Source: Ditylenchus dipsaci
Taxonomy: Eukaryota > Nematoda > Chromadorea > Rhabditida > Anguinidae
Length of the DNA stretch: 64,000 nucleotides
Reading direction: 5' to 3'
Assembly (NCBI GenBank): GCA_004194705.1
Contig: SADC01000053.1
Location: 62,001-126,000 of the forward strand
The notes under the pieces are model-generated. The model was not told the DNA's origin, made no database searches, and saw only the letters and a list, made by a program, of their open reading frames with translations. Each line of letters starts with the position of its first letter. The first letter of the stretch is position 1. The position numbers were made by a program, and so were the translations under genes. Below, piece after piece: positions 23,406-34,904 of this stretch.

Positions 23406-23834
23406 AGTCGACTCTGTCAATAACGCACGCCCAAAATGTTCGTTCCCGCTTAGGGTTCGACACTTTTTGTGCCCTAAATTTCGGAGCTATTTTCTGAAAT
23501 TAATTCCCCAGCCAAGTGCGAAAAATCGCAAGGATTCCGATTTTGCCGATTTTTTTTTGAGAAACACCGTATTTTCATCATTCAGACCCGCAACTCTTCC
23601 AATAGCGCACACCTATTTAGGAAACATGCGTGCGCTATTGGGAGACTTGCGGGTCTAAATGATGAAAATATAGTGTTTTACAAAAACGATCGGCAAAATC
23701 AGAATCCTTGCGATCTTTTACACCAGACTGGCGAATTACATTTAGCAAATAGCTCCGAAATTTAGAGTGAAAAAAGTGTCGGGCCCTAGGCGGGAACGAA
23801 CTTTTTGGGCGTGCGTTATTGACAGAGTCGACTG
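23406..23834. mobile_element. CAGTCGA-type MITE, long form
   Basis: The ends CAGTCGACTCTGTCAATAAC and GTTATTGACAGAGTCGACTG are inverse. A GGCGGGAACGAAC block next to the right end is mirrored near the left end, and the centre is a hairpin around 23580-23650. The left flank is TA; the right flank is CA, so it may have mutated. A right-end-only relative lies at about 3285-3367. Confidence 0.75.
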
Positions 23835-24283
23835 CAACAATAATTCAAGTGAGGCAGGGCTCTGTTCAAAAAGATTAACACTTCGGCTTTATCCGATTTC
23901 AGACTGCTCCTTGAGTATACAGCCCTACAAGTAGCTTATCTTAACACATTTCATGAACTTTCCTCCCAAATATCTCAAGTAACAAAAAGCGATGACCACC
24001 CGGATCATCGCTTTCAACGTCTCGTACATACTCTACGAAGCACCCAGTACGAGAAGTCGAGAGGATATATTTAACAAACCGTCTTTTATTAGAATTTCTC
24101 TAAGATTTTTTTGGTCGGTCACGGCTAGAATGAGCTTGAACAGTGGTCCATCAACGATCGAAAACAGTAGATTCTTACACGCCAAACTCTTTTGGTGAAT
24201 GATGAAAGCTCCCCTAACATACTTAAACAAAAATTTAGGCCATACATGAAACCCCTTCGATAAAAACTTTGTAATTTTTGCAG

Positions 24284-27200
24284 ACGGTCAACAACAACAA
24301 CCCCGCCAAGGTAGACAAACAACAAATGGGTTTCTGCCAGGCTTGCAGCGAGTTCCGCTCTCCTTTCAAGGCTTCCTAGGCTCTGGTGACCAGGATGCTA
24401 ATAGTGGTATTGGTGGAGTTGGCAGTCTAACCAACGGACTAGACTTGGAGACTTTCACCAAAAACCAGGCAATCAGGGCCAACCAAGTAGGCCATCATAT
24501 TTAAACTCTTAATTATAACAATTTTAAAGGAAAATGCAATTGTTGCCCAGCTCAGCAATATGGCATCTGTTCGCAAAAACCAACTAGGTGGGTTCGCTGA
24601 TTCCCTTGTCATAACTTAGATGTTTTTTTGCAGCCAGAGACATAAGTGGAGGCAATGTGAGCGCCACTAACGAACTTATATCAAATTTGATGAGAGATCT
24701 GGCAGTCAGTCCAGCCGGCAACATGGCTTTCCCTTCATTTGCCGACAGAGCTTCTGTTTTATCCAGTGAGAATTTTGGTGGTCAGAGTACCCAGCAACAG
24801 CAGTTGATGTTGGCCAGAATGCTGGCTGAGGAACAGCTGCTGCAACAGCCACAGCAGAGGACTTTCAGCAACAACAATGGCCCACAGCAGCAGCAACCTG
24901 ACTTGAACAGAATGCTGCAATTGCAGGCGCTGAATGGTGACGCCTAATTTAAAGTTAAATTTCGTAAGGATCATGATTTTACCACTCATTTTTGCAAATG
25001 ACAGCAATTTCAGCATTATAACGAGTGCCTCTCGATTTTACGCCAGCCAATTTTGAAAAACGTTGGCGTAAAATCGAGAATCTTAATATGTCTTCACAGG
25101 GTAAACAGGCGCCCAATTTTTTTCAGAAAACATCCTCTTTTTGTGATTAGTTAATTATATATTTTTATCCTGAAATATGTCTTTAACCACTACGCTCTAC
25201 CTTTTCTCCTGTTTACGTTCTCGGACAACTACCACTCCTCCGCACCTCTTTTTAAGGTATCTCCGTGTTCACAGTGGTATAATGTGTGTGCAAACTGATT
25301 TAAAGTGGCTGAAGGTCTGGTCACAATGGAGGTGTGAAGTCGAAGTGCCAAGTAAAGTGATGTCTAGATCTCGCGCTTTTTTATTGAAATATGCCAAATC
25401 TGATAAAAAGTGACCTGTACATAGAATCAAAAAGTAGATATAGGTCATATATATCAGATTTGGCATTTTTTAATAGAAACGCGAGATCTAGACATCACTT
25501 CACAAATTTTATAGGTTGAAAGGCGTCTTAACAGACGCTTCTATAAATACTCTATTCTGAAGTGTTTAGTTACGTAGCTATGGTTTCCCTTAGTTAACGT
25601 CTGCACAGAAAACACAAAAATGAGAATTTGCGACCACTTTTTTTTGCAAAAAAACCGGTTCTTGAAAATACTGAAATTGCCTGTAGGCACTTTGTCCGAG
25701 GCACATTGAACTTTTATCCTTTACCCCAAGAGCTGTGCACAGCACTGTGCAACAGCTAAGATCCTGTGGTTTTTCCCTAAAAAAATTCTCTGCTTTTATT
25801 AGGCAACAATCCTGGAGTGTTTAACCAACTTTCTGCTTCTCAATTGATGCGCCAGCTACAACTTAGGCAACTTGGTAGTAACAACCAGCAACCTATGCCC
25901 TTCCAGCAGCAACAACAACCCAACAACCCTTTCCTGTCACCACCACCTCCTTCTATGCTGAACGTCAACAACAACGCTGGACTGTCCAGCTTGCCACTCC
26001 AAATGCAACAGCTCAACAACGGTAAGTGGCTACCAGTGTTTCCAAAAAACCGAAACGGAATGCCACAAACTGAAGCAGAAACCGAAATTCGGTTTTCGAT
26101 TTATGCTTATGAAACTTTCGGTTTTTGAAACTTTCGGTTTCTAGTTTATCTTCATCAAGACAATAGGAAATTTTGACTTCATACCAAAACCGGAAGCACA
26201 AACCGAAAGTTGAAAAGCAGAACCGAAACCGAAAGTTTCAAAAACCGAAACCGAAAATTCAAAAGCAGAAGAATTATGCTTCTGCTTCTTTTCGGCTTCT
26301 GCTTTCTGCGGTTATATTTCGGTTTCTGCTTTCCGTTTCGGTTTTTTGGAAACACTGGTTGCTACTAGTCTGATATCTTGACTAAGTTTTACACTAAAAA
26401 TGCTGTACCGTCGACGCTCGATTTAAGGACAGAAGTTCGTTTCCACCAGTGTTGTGCCTGAGAATTGAGTGAGAATTTGAAAAGTATACCATAACTTTTT
26501 TAAATGAGGAAATGTAGTTTTTGATATTTATGATCTTTATCCCATTTTAATTTGAGTCTGTAATCTGCAATTAGATTTTAAGTTTTTATTTGCAAAAATT
26601 GAGATTTTACCACTTTCACTGAAAAGTTCTCAGTGAGCTCACTGAGGTAACTTCTTAGTGAGAGTGGTGAAAATCTCAAATTTTTGCAAATAAAACTTAA
26701 ATCTAATTGCAGATTACAGACTCAAAATTAAAAATGGGATAAAGATCATAAATATCAAAAACTAACATTTCCTCATTTAAAAAAAGTTATGGTATACTTT
26801 TCAAATTCTCACTCAATTCTCAGGCACAACACTGGTTTCCACCTAGGGTCCGACACTTTTTTAGGATCAAATTGAAAACTCCCGACAAATGTGTGAAATT
26901 CCCGACTAATAATTAATTTCCCGACAAATTTTAAAACAAACATATCTCAGTGTTTCTTATCATTTTTTTATTTTTTTAGACCAGCATGCAGCCCTACTCT
27001 TCTAGTTTCTAATGATATCAACAAATCGTTAAATTTTAAAAAAATTGAGAAAAGTTGGTTTTTATTTAACAACTCCTGTTTTATGTAAACTAATTTTCTC
27101 AATGTTTTTTAAATTATAACAGTTTGGTTGATGGCTCATTAGAAACTAGAAGAGTAGGCTGCATGCTGGTCTTAAAAAATGATAAGAAACTGATATGTTC

Positions 27201-29039
27201 GTTTTAAAAATTTGTCGGGAAATTAATAATTAGTCGGGAAATTTCACACATTTGTCGGAGTTTTCACATACATCCTTTTTTACGCCGATTTTTTAAATTG
27301 TTTGCCAATTGTGTTTTGACAGTTTGTCCCAAATATCGCAAGGATTGCCGATCGTTTTTCAAAAATCCAAATGTTCCTATATAAAGCAAAAAAACGATTT
27401 AAGGACAGAAATTTCGAAAAAGCCTTCCTTAAAAGCCTTCCTTGCTTTTTATAGAAAAAAATTTGGATTTTTGAAAAACGATCGGCAAAATCGGAATCCT
27501 TGCGATATTTCGGACTAGATATTTCGGACTAGACTCAAATGTTAAATCGATGTCGACTATACTTTCATATGTTCCAGAACGACTTCTTCGCAACCAGCTC
27601 CTTTTGTCTAGCCTCAACCAGCAGCTACTCCAGCAACAATCGGGGAGCAGAAATGGTCAGGGAAACAGCGACATCAACAACCAGCAACAACAACAAATAA
27701 ATTCGCTGTTGAGTCGTCCTTCAGCCTCAGATCTGGCATCCACCTCCAACCCCAAAACTTTGTCCATGTTCCAACAGCCAGACAATGGAATGCTCAAGTT
27801 TGCAAGTCAGATTTGTGTACTTATCTACAAGATCTTCAAATTCAATCGATTATTGATTTAACGTAACCCGAAAGTTTTCACGCATAAGGCCGGTACTTTT
27901 TAACCCATATTTTAAAGGCTTTTTTCTAGTTTTTTTGTTGGTCTTATCCAAAAAATTGCAAGGATTCCAATTTTGCGAATTACAACAGCTTTATCAAAAT
28001 ATAACGTAATCGTCTTTTTTAAAAATTGTCCTTTTCGGGACTCAAAATCTTTTTTATTTTTGAAATTTTAGACAAAATCTTTTTTTCGCTCTAAAATAGC
28101 AATAAGCACTTGATAAGATGACCCCCACGCATTTTTTTGAGATTTTTCTTATAAGACTAACAAAAAACATCCGGCAAAAGCCTTAAATAATCAAGGTAAA
28201 AAAGTGTTGCAACCTAGGCAGGAACGAACTTTTGCGGTTACGTTAAACCGAGAGTAGATTGTAACTTTAATTATTTGTTGGTTCAAAGCGGGGCTCTTAC
28301 GTCCTCTTTTTAAAGATTCTTTTTTCGGGACCCAAAATCTGTTTTGTTTTTAAAAAATTTTTTCTTAAAATAACACAAAAGAAACAATGAATAAAATAAC
28401 CATTTTCTTTATAAAGTGGTCGAAATGCAGGGTGCGTAACTCAAAAATTTGAAAAAGTACATTGGCCAGAAAAAGTACAATTAGGTCATTTTTCGTCAAA
28501 AAATGCCATTTTATCCAGTGCTTATCATCAAAAATAAAGATTTTGAAGTAAAACCTCAATAATAAAAAAATTTGGGGGCCTAAAAAAGTACAATTTTTTT
28601 TAAAAATAACTATATAATACCTTGTCAAAATGTCATTTTTTACCCAAATGCACTTATTTAAAAAAAAATCTAAGAGCCTGGTTTAGACAATAAAATGAAT
28701 GGGCGAGAACTGCTGGACACCTCTTCTCCCTTCTTCCCTTCCCTGAATAATGGTGGTGCTAGTGGACGGAGTGGGTTTGTCTCCACTAGCTCGTTGGAAC
28801 AAAATGATGGTAGCAGTGGCCTGTCCCGTGGCAATTCAGCCGGTTTTGGTGGAAGAAGTAGCCAGTTGGACCAGCTTAGTAATAGCAATGAAGGGTTTGT
28901 GGACGAGGTGGCTGACGGTTTGGACGAAGATTGCCAGGCCAGTTCAAGGATTCTGTTATCATGGCGGCTAACAAGAACAATGGCACAAAGAGGGGCATTC
29001 CTCATTAGCACAACTAATACAAAATTAAAATTTCAGTGA
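24284..29039 (+). CDS. Gln/Asn-rich protein, at least six exons, 5' end missing
   Basis: Exons: 24284-24486, 24530-24587, 24634-24936, 25803-26021, 27578-27805 and 28687-29039. All phases match and give about 453 residues. The product is low in complexity: Gln runs (STQQQQLMLARMLAEEQLLQ), Asn-rich and Pro-rich stretches, then a Gly/Ser/Asn-rich C-terminus. Such composition is common in prion-like or RNA-granule proteins and in some secreted proteins; no domain is recognised and no function is claimed. The intron 26022-27577 is filled with nested MITEs, one starting 12 bp after the donor. The first exon and start codon lie upstream and were not found. Confidence 0.7.
25357..25498. repeat. Palindromic element in an intron
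   Basis: Arms AGTGATGTCTAGATCTCGCG and the inverse bound a hairpin with an ATGCCAAATCTGATA block on both sides. It lies in the intron 24937-25802. No clear target duplication was seen. Confidence 0.6.
26034..26357. mobile_element. hAT-type MITE with CAGTGTTTCC ends
   Basis: The ends CAGTGTTTCCAAAAAACCGA and its inverse are flanked by GTGGCTAC (26026-26033) and GTTGCTAC (26358-26365), seven of eight matching. The interior is a run of AACCGAAA/TTTCGGTT subrepeats. It lies 12 bp after the splice donor of the Gln/Asn-rich gene. Confidence 0.8.
26447..26834. mobile_element. hAT-type MITE, near-perfect 388-bp palindrome
   Basis: The ends CAGTGTTGTGCCTGAG and the inverse are flanked by identical 8-bp duplications, GTTTCCAC at 26439-26446 and 26835-26842. 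The whole element folds into one long hairpin with a centre near 26640. Confidence 0.88.
26875..27270. repeat. Fold-back repeat with CCCGAC motifs
   Basis: The left arm (ACTCCCGACAAATGTGTGAA and onward) is mirrored by the right arm ending near 27270. A CAGCATGCAGCC block is on both arms. It sits within the CAGTCGA-type element. Confidence 0.6.
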
Positions 29040-29902
29040 ATAAATTCTGCTATAATTTAATATTAGCTTTGTAATTGTATTCGTTGTGATTGACAAAAGT
29101 CGAAATTTTGAACTTTTTGTAGAATTTTAATTTAAAGAGGCATGCCCGTGCCCGACATGGAAAAAAGGCGGGGACCAGCACTTTTTTTCTTTCTCGATCG
29201 AGTTTTACATGCGTTCTCCTCTAAATTTTTTAAGTTTTCTGCCTAGTTTTTAAAAGCAGTATAGGGTTATCAATATCAGATTTGATGCAAAACGAGTGAA
29301 AAATGACACGACTCAAAAAAAATTTTCTGCTCCCGCCTTAACTTTTTGAAACGTACATTCATGTCCCTTTAAGTCCATAAGACGTGTTTGACAAAGTAAA
29401 CTTCAGCTAGCGAAGATATGTTTGGTTTAGTTATAAGTAGTTGACTCAGAAACCGAAAATTCCAAAAAAAATCGGCTCTTTGTGACAATGGGGATTTTTT
29501 GCCTTCGTCACGCTGTTACGTCGGCCAACCCTTGCCCAAGCCTAAAAAATTACAAAGGAAGAAGACCAATGCGAAAAAATCCGCCATTGTAACATAGGGC
29601 CGAATTTTCGCCTACAGTCAAAGTGATTTTTTTTGTAATTCTGGACTATTTTTTTGTTACCTGAGATGTTTGTCATTTTCATTTTTTTCCCGTACAAACC
29701 AGCACTTGGCGCTGGATTCCGACGCCGTCATTTACAAAAAAATGGCTCGAAACACTAGCACCGTCCCGAAAATCGCCAAATATTGTCTGGAGAACGCGCA
29801 ACTCATGGTCATGATGATTATAATATAAGGTCGACATAATCATGATGTCGACTCTCCTTTATCGCTTTTGTAACTGGGCGACGGCAAGGCGCCAATTAAG
29901 TA

Positions 29903-30071
29903 CAGTCGAACCAGGATATATAGGCACCCCTCGGGACCAGCTCGATGTGCTGCTATACCGGGGGTAAACTTTGTCGAATTTCCTTGTCGGCCAGCCAAAT
30001 CCGGTCGAAAAAGGTGTCGTTATATAGGAAGTGCCATTATATCGGAGTGCCGCTATATCCAGATTTGACTG
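29903..30071. mobile_element. CAGTCGA-type MITE
   Basis: The left end CAGTCGAACCAGGATATATA follows a TA and the right end reads TATATCCAGATTTGACTG. A CGGGACCAGC block follows the left end. Internal copies of the cassette (GTGCCGCTATATCC) are present. Confidence 0.65.
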
Positions 30072-31346
30072 TGAACCCAAAATGTAGTCATTTCCGAATT
30101 TTTGTCTCAATACAAAAACTGCTGATTTCTCTTTTTGAGTTGTTCAGGAGAGTTTATTTCTGCTAATACCATATCCTCTGGTCTCGGAGTGTTTAAAAAT
30201 GTCGTTTAATGCATATCTACTAACTTGGCATATATAAGTAAAATTTAGGCAAGTGATATTGCATATTGTGATTATGATGCTTTTCTAAAACAGCATATTT
30301 TTATCGGCAAGTCCCTTTGCAATACACTTTCATCATATCTGCATATACTGCATTGTGGCACAAATCAGCCATAGAATCACAGTTTTGTCCGTGTTTTGGT
30401 TGTTTACTAAAAGTACACTTTAAAAATATTCCTTCTCATTCAACTATTTGACTTACTTTCTCTTGAACAAGTGCCTGCACAAGTAGCAAGCATTTCTGGT
30501 TTGTTGCAATCAAATAGTCGGTTAAGGCAATTGACATCACTATCACCAGCAGCTAAAAAGCATGAAATTTTCGTTGACTACGAGAAATATATGAAAAACA
30601 TTTTGCTTCAGGAGCCAAGGTTAACCATATTTAAGGGTACCTAGAAACCCGAAAAGATACAGGCTGGTCCAGAAACTCTTCCGATTTAAAACAGCAATAA
30701 CTTTTTGTTCTGACAATATTTTGAAAACATATTTTCGACAAGGGTTTTCATATTCAAGACGATTTTTTTGCTATTCTTTCACATTTTTGTCTTGGTCACC
30801 GTTATTTCTTCCCAAAATTTTAAAATTGACAATTTTCAGCAACATGGAAGACAAGTAGATTTTTTACATTCTTCAGAGTCACTCTCGAATTATTTGTGCT
30901 TCAGGTATGTCTGTGTGCACATCTCAAGTTAAAACAACTCTGCACTTGCTAGATTAAACATTTTGAACTTTGTCAAAAAGATTGCTTCAAATTCACCTCA
31001 AAATGACCGCCTATTTCTGAGAAGCGGAAGGCAATTTTTTGACGAACAAATTAAATTCAGAAAGTGTTCAGACATGTTTCTTTCATGTTGTTAAGCAAAA
31101 AATACATACTCACCCGGCTGTTCATATTTTTCATCCATGTAATTAGCGATATTGATTGGATCTAGAATATGAATTACAAATTATTAATTTAAAGGGTCAT
31201 GCTCACATCAATAAATCCAATTTCAAATATTTGAACCCCGGGCACCAGTTCTTCTTATAGAGAAAATAATTCGAACTTTGATAGTCATACTTGTGCATAT
31301 TCCACATTTTTTCGACACGGTATTTATGGCAGATGTTTTCCCAATA

Positions 31347-31430
31347 CAGTCAAACCTCTATGTTGCATCCCACAAGAGACCGGCCCTTTCCCGATGCAAC
31401 ATAGAGAGTTGCAACATAGAGGTTCGACTG
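31347..31430. mobile_element. Small CAGTCGA-type MITE, 84 bp
   Basis: The ends CAGTCAAACCTCTATGTTGC and its inverse enclose AGAGACCGGCCC and a second GCAACATAGAG copy. The left flank is TA. It is the smallest complete member seen. Confidence 0.7.
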
Positions 31431-31539
31431 CAATTTAAAAAGAAAGATATGCTCGAAGATTTCAATGGTAAAATAATAGGTAGTTATTAAGTTGACGCCA
31501 AAATTTAAAAAAACCTTTCGACCTTTTTTGGTGTTTTTA

Positions 31540-31791
31540 TAGGGTTGGATGATGGGAATATTCCCGGAATGTTGCCGGTTTATTCCCGGTCCCAATCTTA
31601 GATTCGGACCGACAATGAAAAATTCGATGTATTTGATGTATTCTTAACGATTTTGATTGATTTTTCATAATTTGTTTAATTTTTTTGGTTATTTGGACGT
31701 AAAAAGATTTGGACCGAATCGGACCGAAAAAAAAAGATTTAGACCGGGAATATTCCTGATAAAGATTCGGACCGGTCTTATTCCAGCCCTA
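31540..31791. mobile_element. Non-autonomous hAT-like element with TAGGGTTGG end
   Basis: The left end TAGGGTTGGATGATGG is nearly identical to the left end of the complete hAT at 3660. The right end reads CCAGCCCTA. The interior is made of GGGAATATTCCCGG and GGACCGAATC-type motifs. No clean target duplication was found, so boundaries are approximate. Confidence 0.6.
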
Positions 31792-32365
31792 GTTTTTTTA
31801 TCATTGACATCCAAATAAATTTGTCTCCATAAGAAAAACTAAAGCCCGGAAATTCGTACATTTGAAATTGGACTTACTGGCGTGGGCACTTTTGAGACGC
31901 ACGGCAAATTAAGGTGGCGACCAGCTACTTTTGTTTTTTCGTGTTTAATCTAATATTGATAACCTTATGTTTATAATTAGAAAATATATAAAAAATTTTC
32001 AACAGTCGAGACCTTGAGCGGCGGTCAATGCTTGGTTGGGCTCAAAATTTCACGCTGAACAGACTAGTGATTTTTTTTAAAAAGTCCCTATTTGCGGGTC
32101 AGCTGCCCCTAAGAACCAAACAAATCAATATTTTACTTATGCAGCTTCAAAAGATCAGATCTAGTCAGTTTTGATTTTTAATTTTGATGATTTACATTTC
32201 AAAAAAAAGCGAAGGTGAGATCTAATGAGATATCATCGAAGATTATTTATAACAATTTCATGTAAAAATTTTACTTCAAAGAAACAATTTTTTATTTTTT
32301 TTTAAAGTTGTTGATACCCAAATATGCACAAAAAATGTGATGAGGTCATGTTTTAGTTATCTATG

Positions 32366-32596
32366 TGTCATGGAGTGGAACTCCATGGAGGGACATCCGG
32401 CTAGAGCTTTGAGAGATAACAAACCAGTCTCGAGATGCAGTGTGATGGATGCTGCCCAGCTGGCTCTCCATGCACTATAAAAGGAGACAAACCTTCGCAC
32501 AACGGAGATTAACAGGGGCTAAAGAAGGGGTTTAGGATTGGGTATGTGTATTCTGTGTTGTGCTAATAAACCTTGATGCCCACCTAAAGCATTACA
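32366..32596 (+). repeat. 5' LTR
   Basis: Contains a TATAAAAGG box near 32477 and an AATAAACC polyadenylation-type signal near 32567, so promoter and 3'-end signals are both present. It ends in GCATTACA directly before the primer-binding site. Confidence 0.88.
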
Positions 32597-33367
32597 TGGC
32601 GCTCCCGGGACTGAAGCACCCCGTTCAAACAAATTCTGTAATGCCGGCTATCTGAGGTGTCTTGTGCTAAATGTACCCTTTGTCTGATCATCTCTGGGAT
32701 GAAAAAGCAACAAGTGCAATCAAGGACCAAGTGCTTATTTTGTAGTATTCGTGACCAGAACTCCCCTGCACAGCTCGGCCGGGAGCTGGTCGCATGACCT
32801 CCTAGCTCCAACTCTTGTCAGAGAGAGTGCGACTGAGGAGGGGCAGCATGCTAAGTCCTAGCAACTGTTCATCAGGTGGCGACCCTACTGACCACTCAAC
32901 CACCACACCAAGTATATTTTTACCTTGAGGAGGCCTCCAGCACTCCTTCCTTTTCACATACACCAAGCACATGCCAGCATTCAGCAGTGAACTTTGATCA
33001 GCAACACAGCACAGCCATCCACAGCCCCGCCTGTGCCCCTGTCACCACGCGGAATCAAATTAACCGAGTCTGGATTTTCACAGAAAACAGAAAAGGCATC
33101 CGAAAAGAAGACAGCTGCAGGCTGGAGCAAGCACCCACAAAGATGCTTTGTCTAAAGAAGGATGGAGGTAAGAGAATTGGAGAGATTTCTTTGCCTTGCC
33201 CAACCTTTGAAGGGGACAAAACCAGAACACATGGACACACAAATTACAACTACTGCACCTACTTCAACACCCACAATTTCAATCGACATCAAACCCTGTG
33301 AACCTGACCTCACTTCAGCCATTTCCCTGCTTTTTTCCAATTGACATCAACCTATTGGGGTGGGGGA

Positions 33368-33600
33368 TGTCATGGAGTGGAACTCCATGGAGGGACATCC
33401 GGCTAGAGCTTTGGAGAGATAACAAACCAGTCTCGAGATGCAGTGTGATGGATGCTGCCCAGCTGGCTCTCCATGCACTATAAAAGGAGACAAACCTTCG
33501 CACAACGGAGATTAACAGGGGCTAAAGAAGGGGTTTAGGATTGTGTATGTGTATTCTGTGTTGTGCTAATAAAACCTTGATGCCCACCTAAAGCATTACA
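33368..33600 (+). repeat. 3' LTR
   Basis: A direct copy of the 5' LTR with one extra G near 33413, one substitution near 33544 and one extra A near 33573. It is preceded by the purine tract and followed by the target duplication. Confidence 0.88.
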
Positions 33601-33964
33601 CTATGTATACTATTTGACAGGGCAAGAAACACTGCACCAGAAAGTAAAGTAAAAACAGGCTTTTTGAGTGTTCAGCAAGACTCTCAAATAGAAGTTAAAA
33701 AAGGTATTGACGTGAAACTTTATTTTACTGAAAAAACTTGGACTTTTAACACCGGATTCGTGCTCAGCATGGTCGATTTTCTAAACTGAACTTAAACCTC
33801 TCAACCTGCTGTCAAATTTCAAATTTCGCTCAATGGTACTACTGGAGAATCCGCTCAATACAATAAATATTTAAATTCAGAAAAATTTGAGATGCGAATA
33901 ATTGTCACTTTGAGCGGAATTCAAAAGTTCTTAGATGCAGCTGACCCGCAAATATTGACTTTAT

Positions 33965-34598
33965 CGGCGCTACCGGAGTATACCCCCCCCCCAAATGAAA
34001 TTTTTTTTAAAGTGTTTCCAAACACCCTATATCTACCTAAAATTGCCTCAGAAGCTCGAAAAAGGCATTATTTTTGTGTTCTAGTCAATAAAAAATTGAG
34101 TTTTGGGACCACCCAAATATACCTATTTTGACCATTTTTGAAGGGATTTAGGGCCATATTAAGGTGGGAAAGGACCAAAAAAGGGCCGATTTAGTGTGAA
34201 AAGGAAGATTTGAACATAGTTTTGTTGACTGGGCCTACCGCATAAATAAACTCTAGTATGCATACATTTTGATGCATCCAGAGTCACTTTCGAGTGATTT
34301 GCGTCTAAGGTATGTGGGTGTGCGCATCTCAACTCCAAGCCCCCAAGCCCCTGCGCCCCCGAAGGGGGCGCATAAACAAAAATGCATTTAGAGATTTTTT
34401 TTGCCCAGCTCCAGTGACCAAACATGCCAAAACAGGCAAATGGTCAAAATTTTAAAATGTCCAAAACTCAATTTTTTATTAACCAGAACTCAAAAAATAA
34501 TGTCTTTTTTGAACTCCCGAGGCAATTTGGGTGGATATAGGGTGGTTAAAAACACTTTAAAAAAATTTCATTTGGGGGGGGGGGGTTTACTCCGGTAA
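33965..34598. repeat. Fold-back element with GGCGCTACCGGAGTATACC end
   Basis: Two inverted arms share AACACCCTATATC, CTCAATTTTTTATT and long C/G runs (near 33985 and 34567). The centre has a CAGAGTCACTTTCGAGTG motif. A partial relative occupies about 57230-57900. No gene was seen in it. Confidence 0.6.
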
Positions 34599-34904
34599 GG
34601 TCACTTTTTCCAAAAAAATATAACTATCCTGTTCAGCGTGAAATTTTGAGTGCAACAAAGCATTGACCGTCGCTCGGGGTTCTGAGTGATAAGAGAAAAA
34701 ATTTTCTGCCTCTCTTTTTTCACTGTAACGAACTGAAAGCATAAAAATTGAGAAAGTAAATTAAATCATAATAATGATTTGGTTCAACTATTCGATTTTA
34801 GACAGATGGTTATTTGTTAATTAAAGGACCATGAAACTTGCGTCGAGCCTGAAATTGCTGGTTGTGACGAATTAGTCGACTGGCTCTACAAGTTTTATTG
34901 TCCC

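Larger units (their letters stand above)
14855..24283. other. Gene-poor region of about 9 kb with repeat elements
   Basis: No exon could be supported here with confidence. It contains MITEs at 15056-15223, 18160-18388, 21042-21277, 21280-21417, 22605-22830 and 23406-23834. It also has long homopolymer runs (G near 17124 and 20616, C near 17221) and much AT-rich DNA. Part may be intron of the flanking genes. Confidence 0.5.
26408..27559. mobile_element. CAGTCGA-type element disrupted by later insertions
   Basis: The left end reads CCGTCGACGCTCGATTTAAG and the right end TTAAATCGATGTCGACTAT, degenerate versions of the CAGTCGA ends. It has been opened by the hAT MITE at 26447-26834 and contains the palindrome at 26875-27270. 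Its right end lies about 20 bp before the acceptor of the exon at 27578. Confidence 0.5.
29040..32365. other. Gene-free region with MITEs
   Basis: I see no supportable gene here. It contains TA-type MITEs (29903-30071, 31347-31430) and a TAGGGTTGG element (31540-31791). It also has an AGGCATGCCCGTGC motif near 29139, shared with 55914 and 3208, and a CAGAGTCACTCTCGA motif near 30878, shared with 34270 and 57440. Confidence 0.5.
32366..33600 (+). mobile_element. LTR retrotransposon in miniature (TRIM), no pol
   Basis: Two direct LTRs (32366-32596, 231 bp; 33368-33600, 233 bp) differ at about three positions and both run TGTCATGG to GCATTACA. A 5-bp target duplication CTATG flanks the element (32361-32365 and 33601-33605). 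A primer-binding site starts directly after the left LTR (TGGCGCTCCCGGGAC, from 32597) and a purine tract TTGGGGTGGGGGA precedes the right LTR. The 771-bp interior has one 141-codon open frame (32876-33301, His/Thr/Pro-rich) with no recognisable gag, protease, reverse transcriptase or integrase. It must be mobilised by another element's proteins. The near-identical LTRs imply a recent insertion. Confidence 0.92.

Noticed and set aside
23992..24325. Overlapping frames on both strands before the first Gln/Asn-rich exon.
   Set aside because: Neither strand gives a protein-like continuation; splice options are too short; probably intron or leader sequence.
29859..30110. A minus-strand frame of 83 codons.
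   Set aside because: It lies over the CAGTCGA-type MITE at 29903-30071.
32876..33301. The TRIM interior frame as a gag gene.
   Set aside because: No zinc knuckle or capsid pattern is visible; it may be chance or captured sequence, so no product is named.
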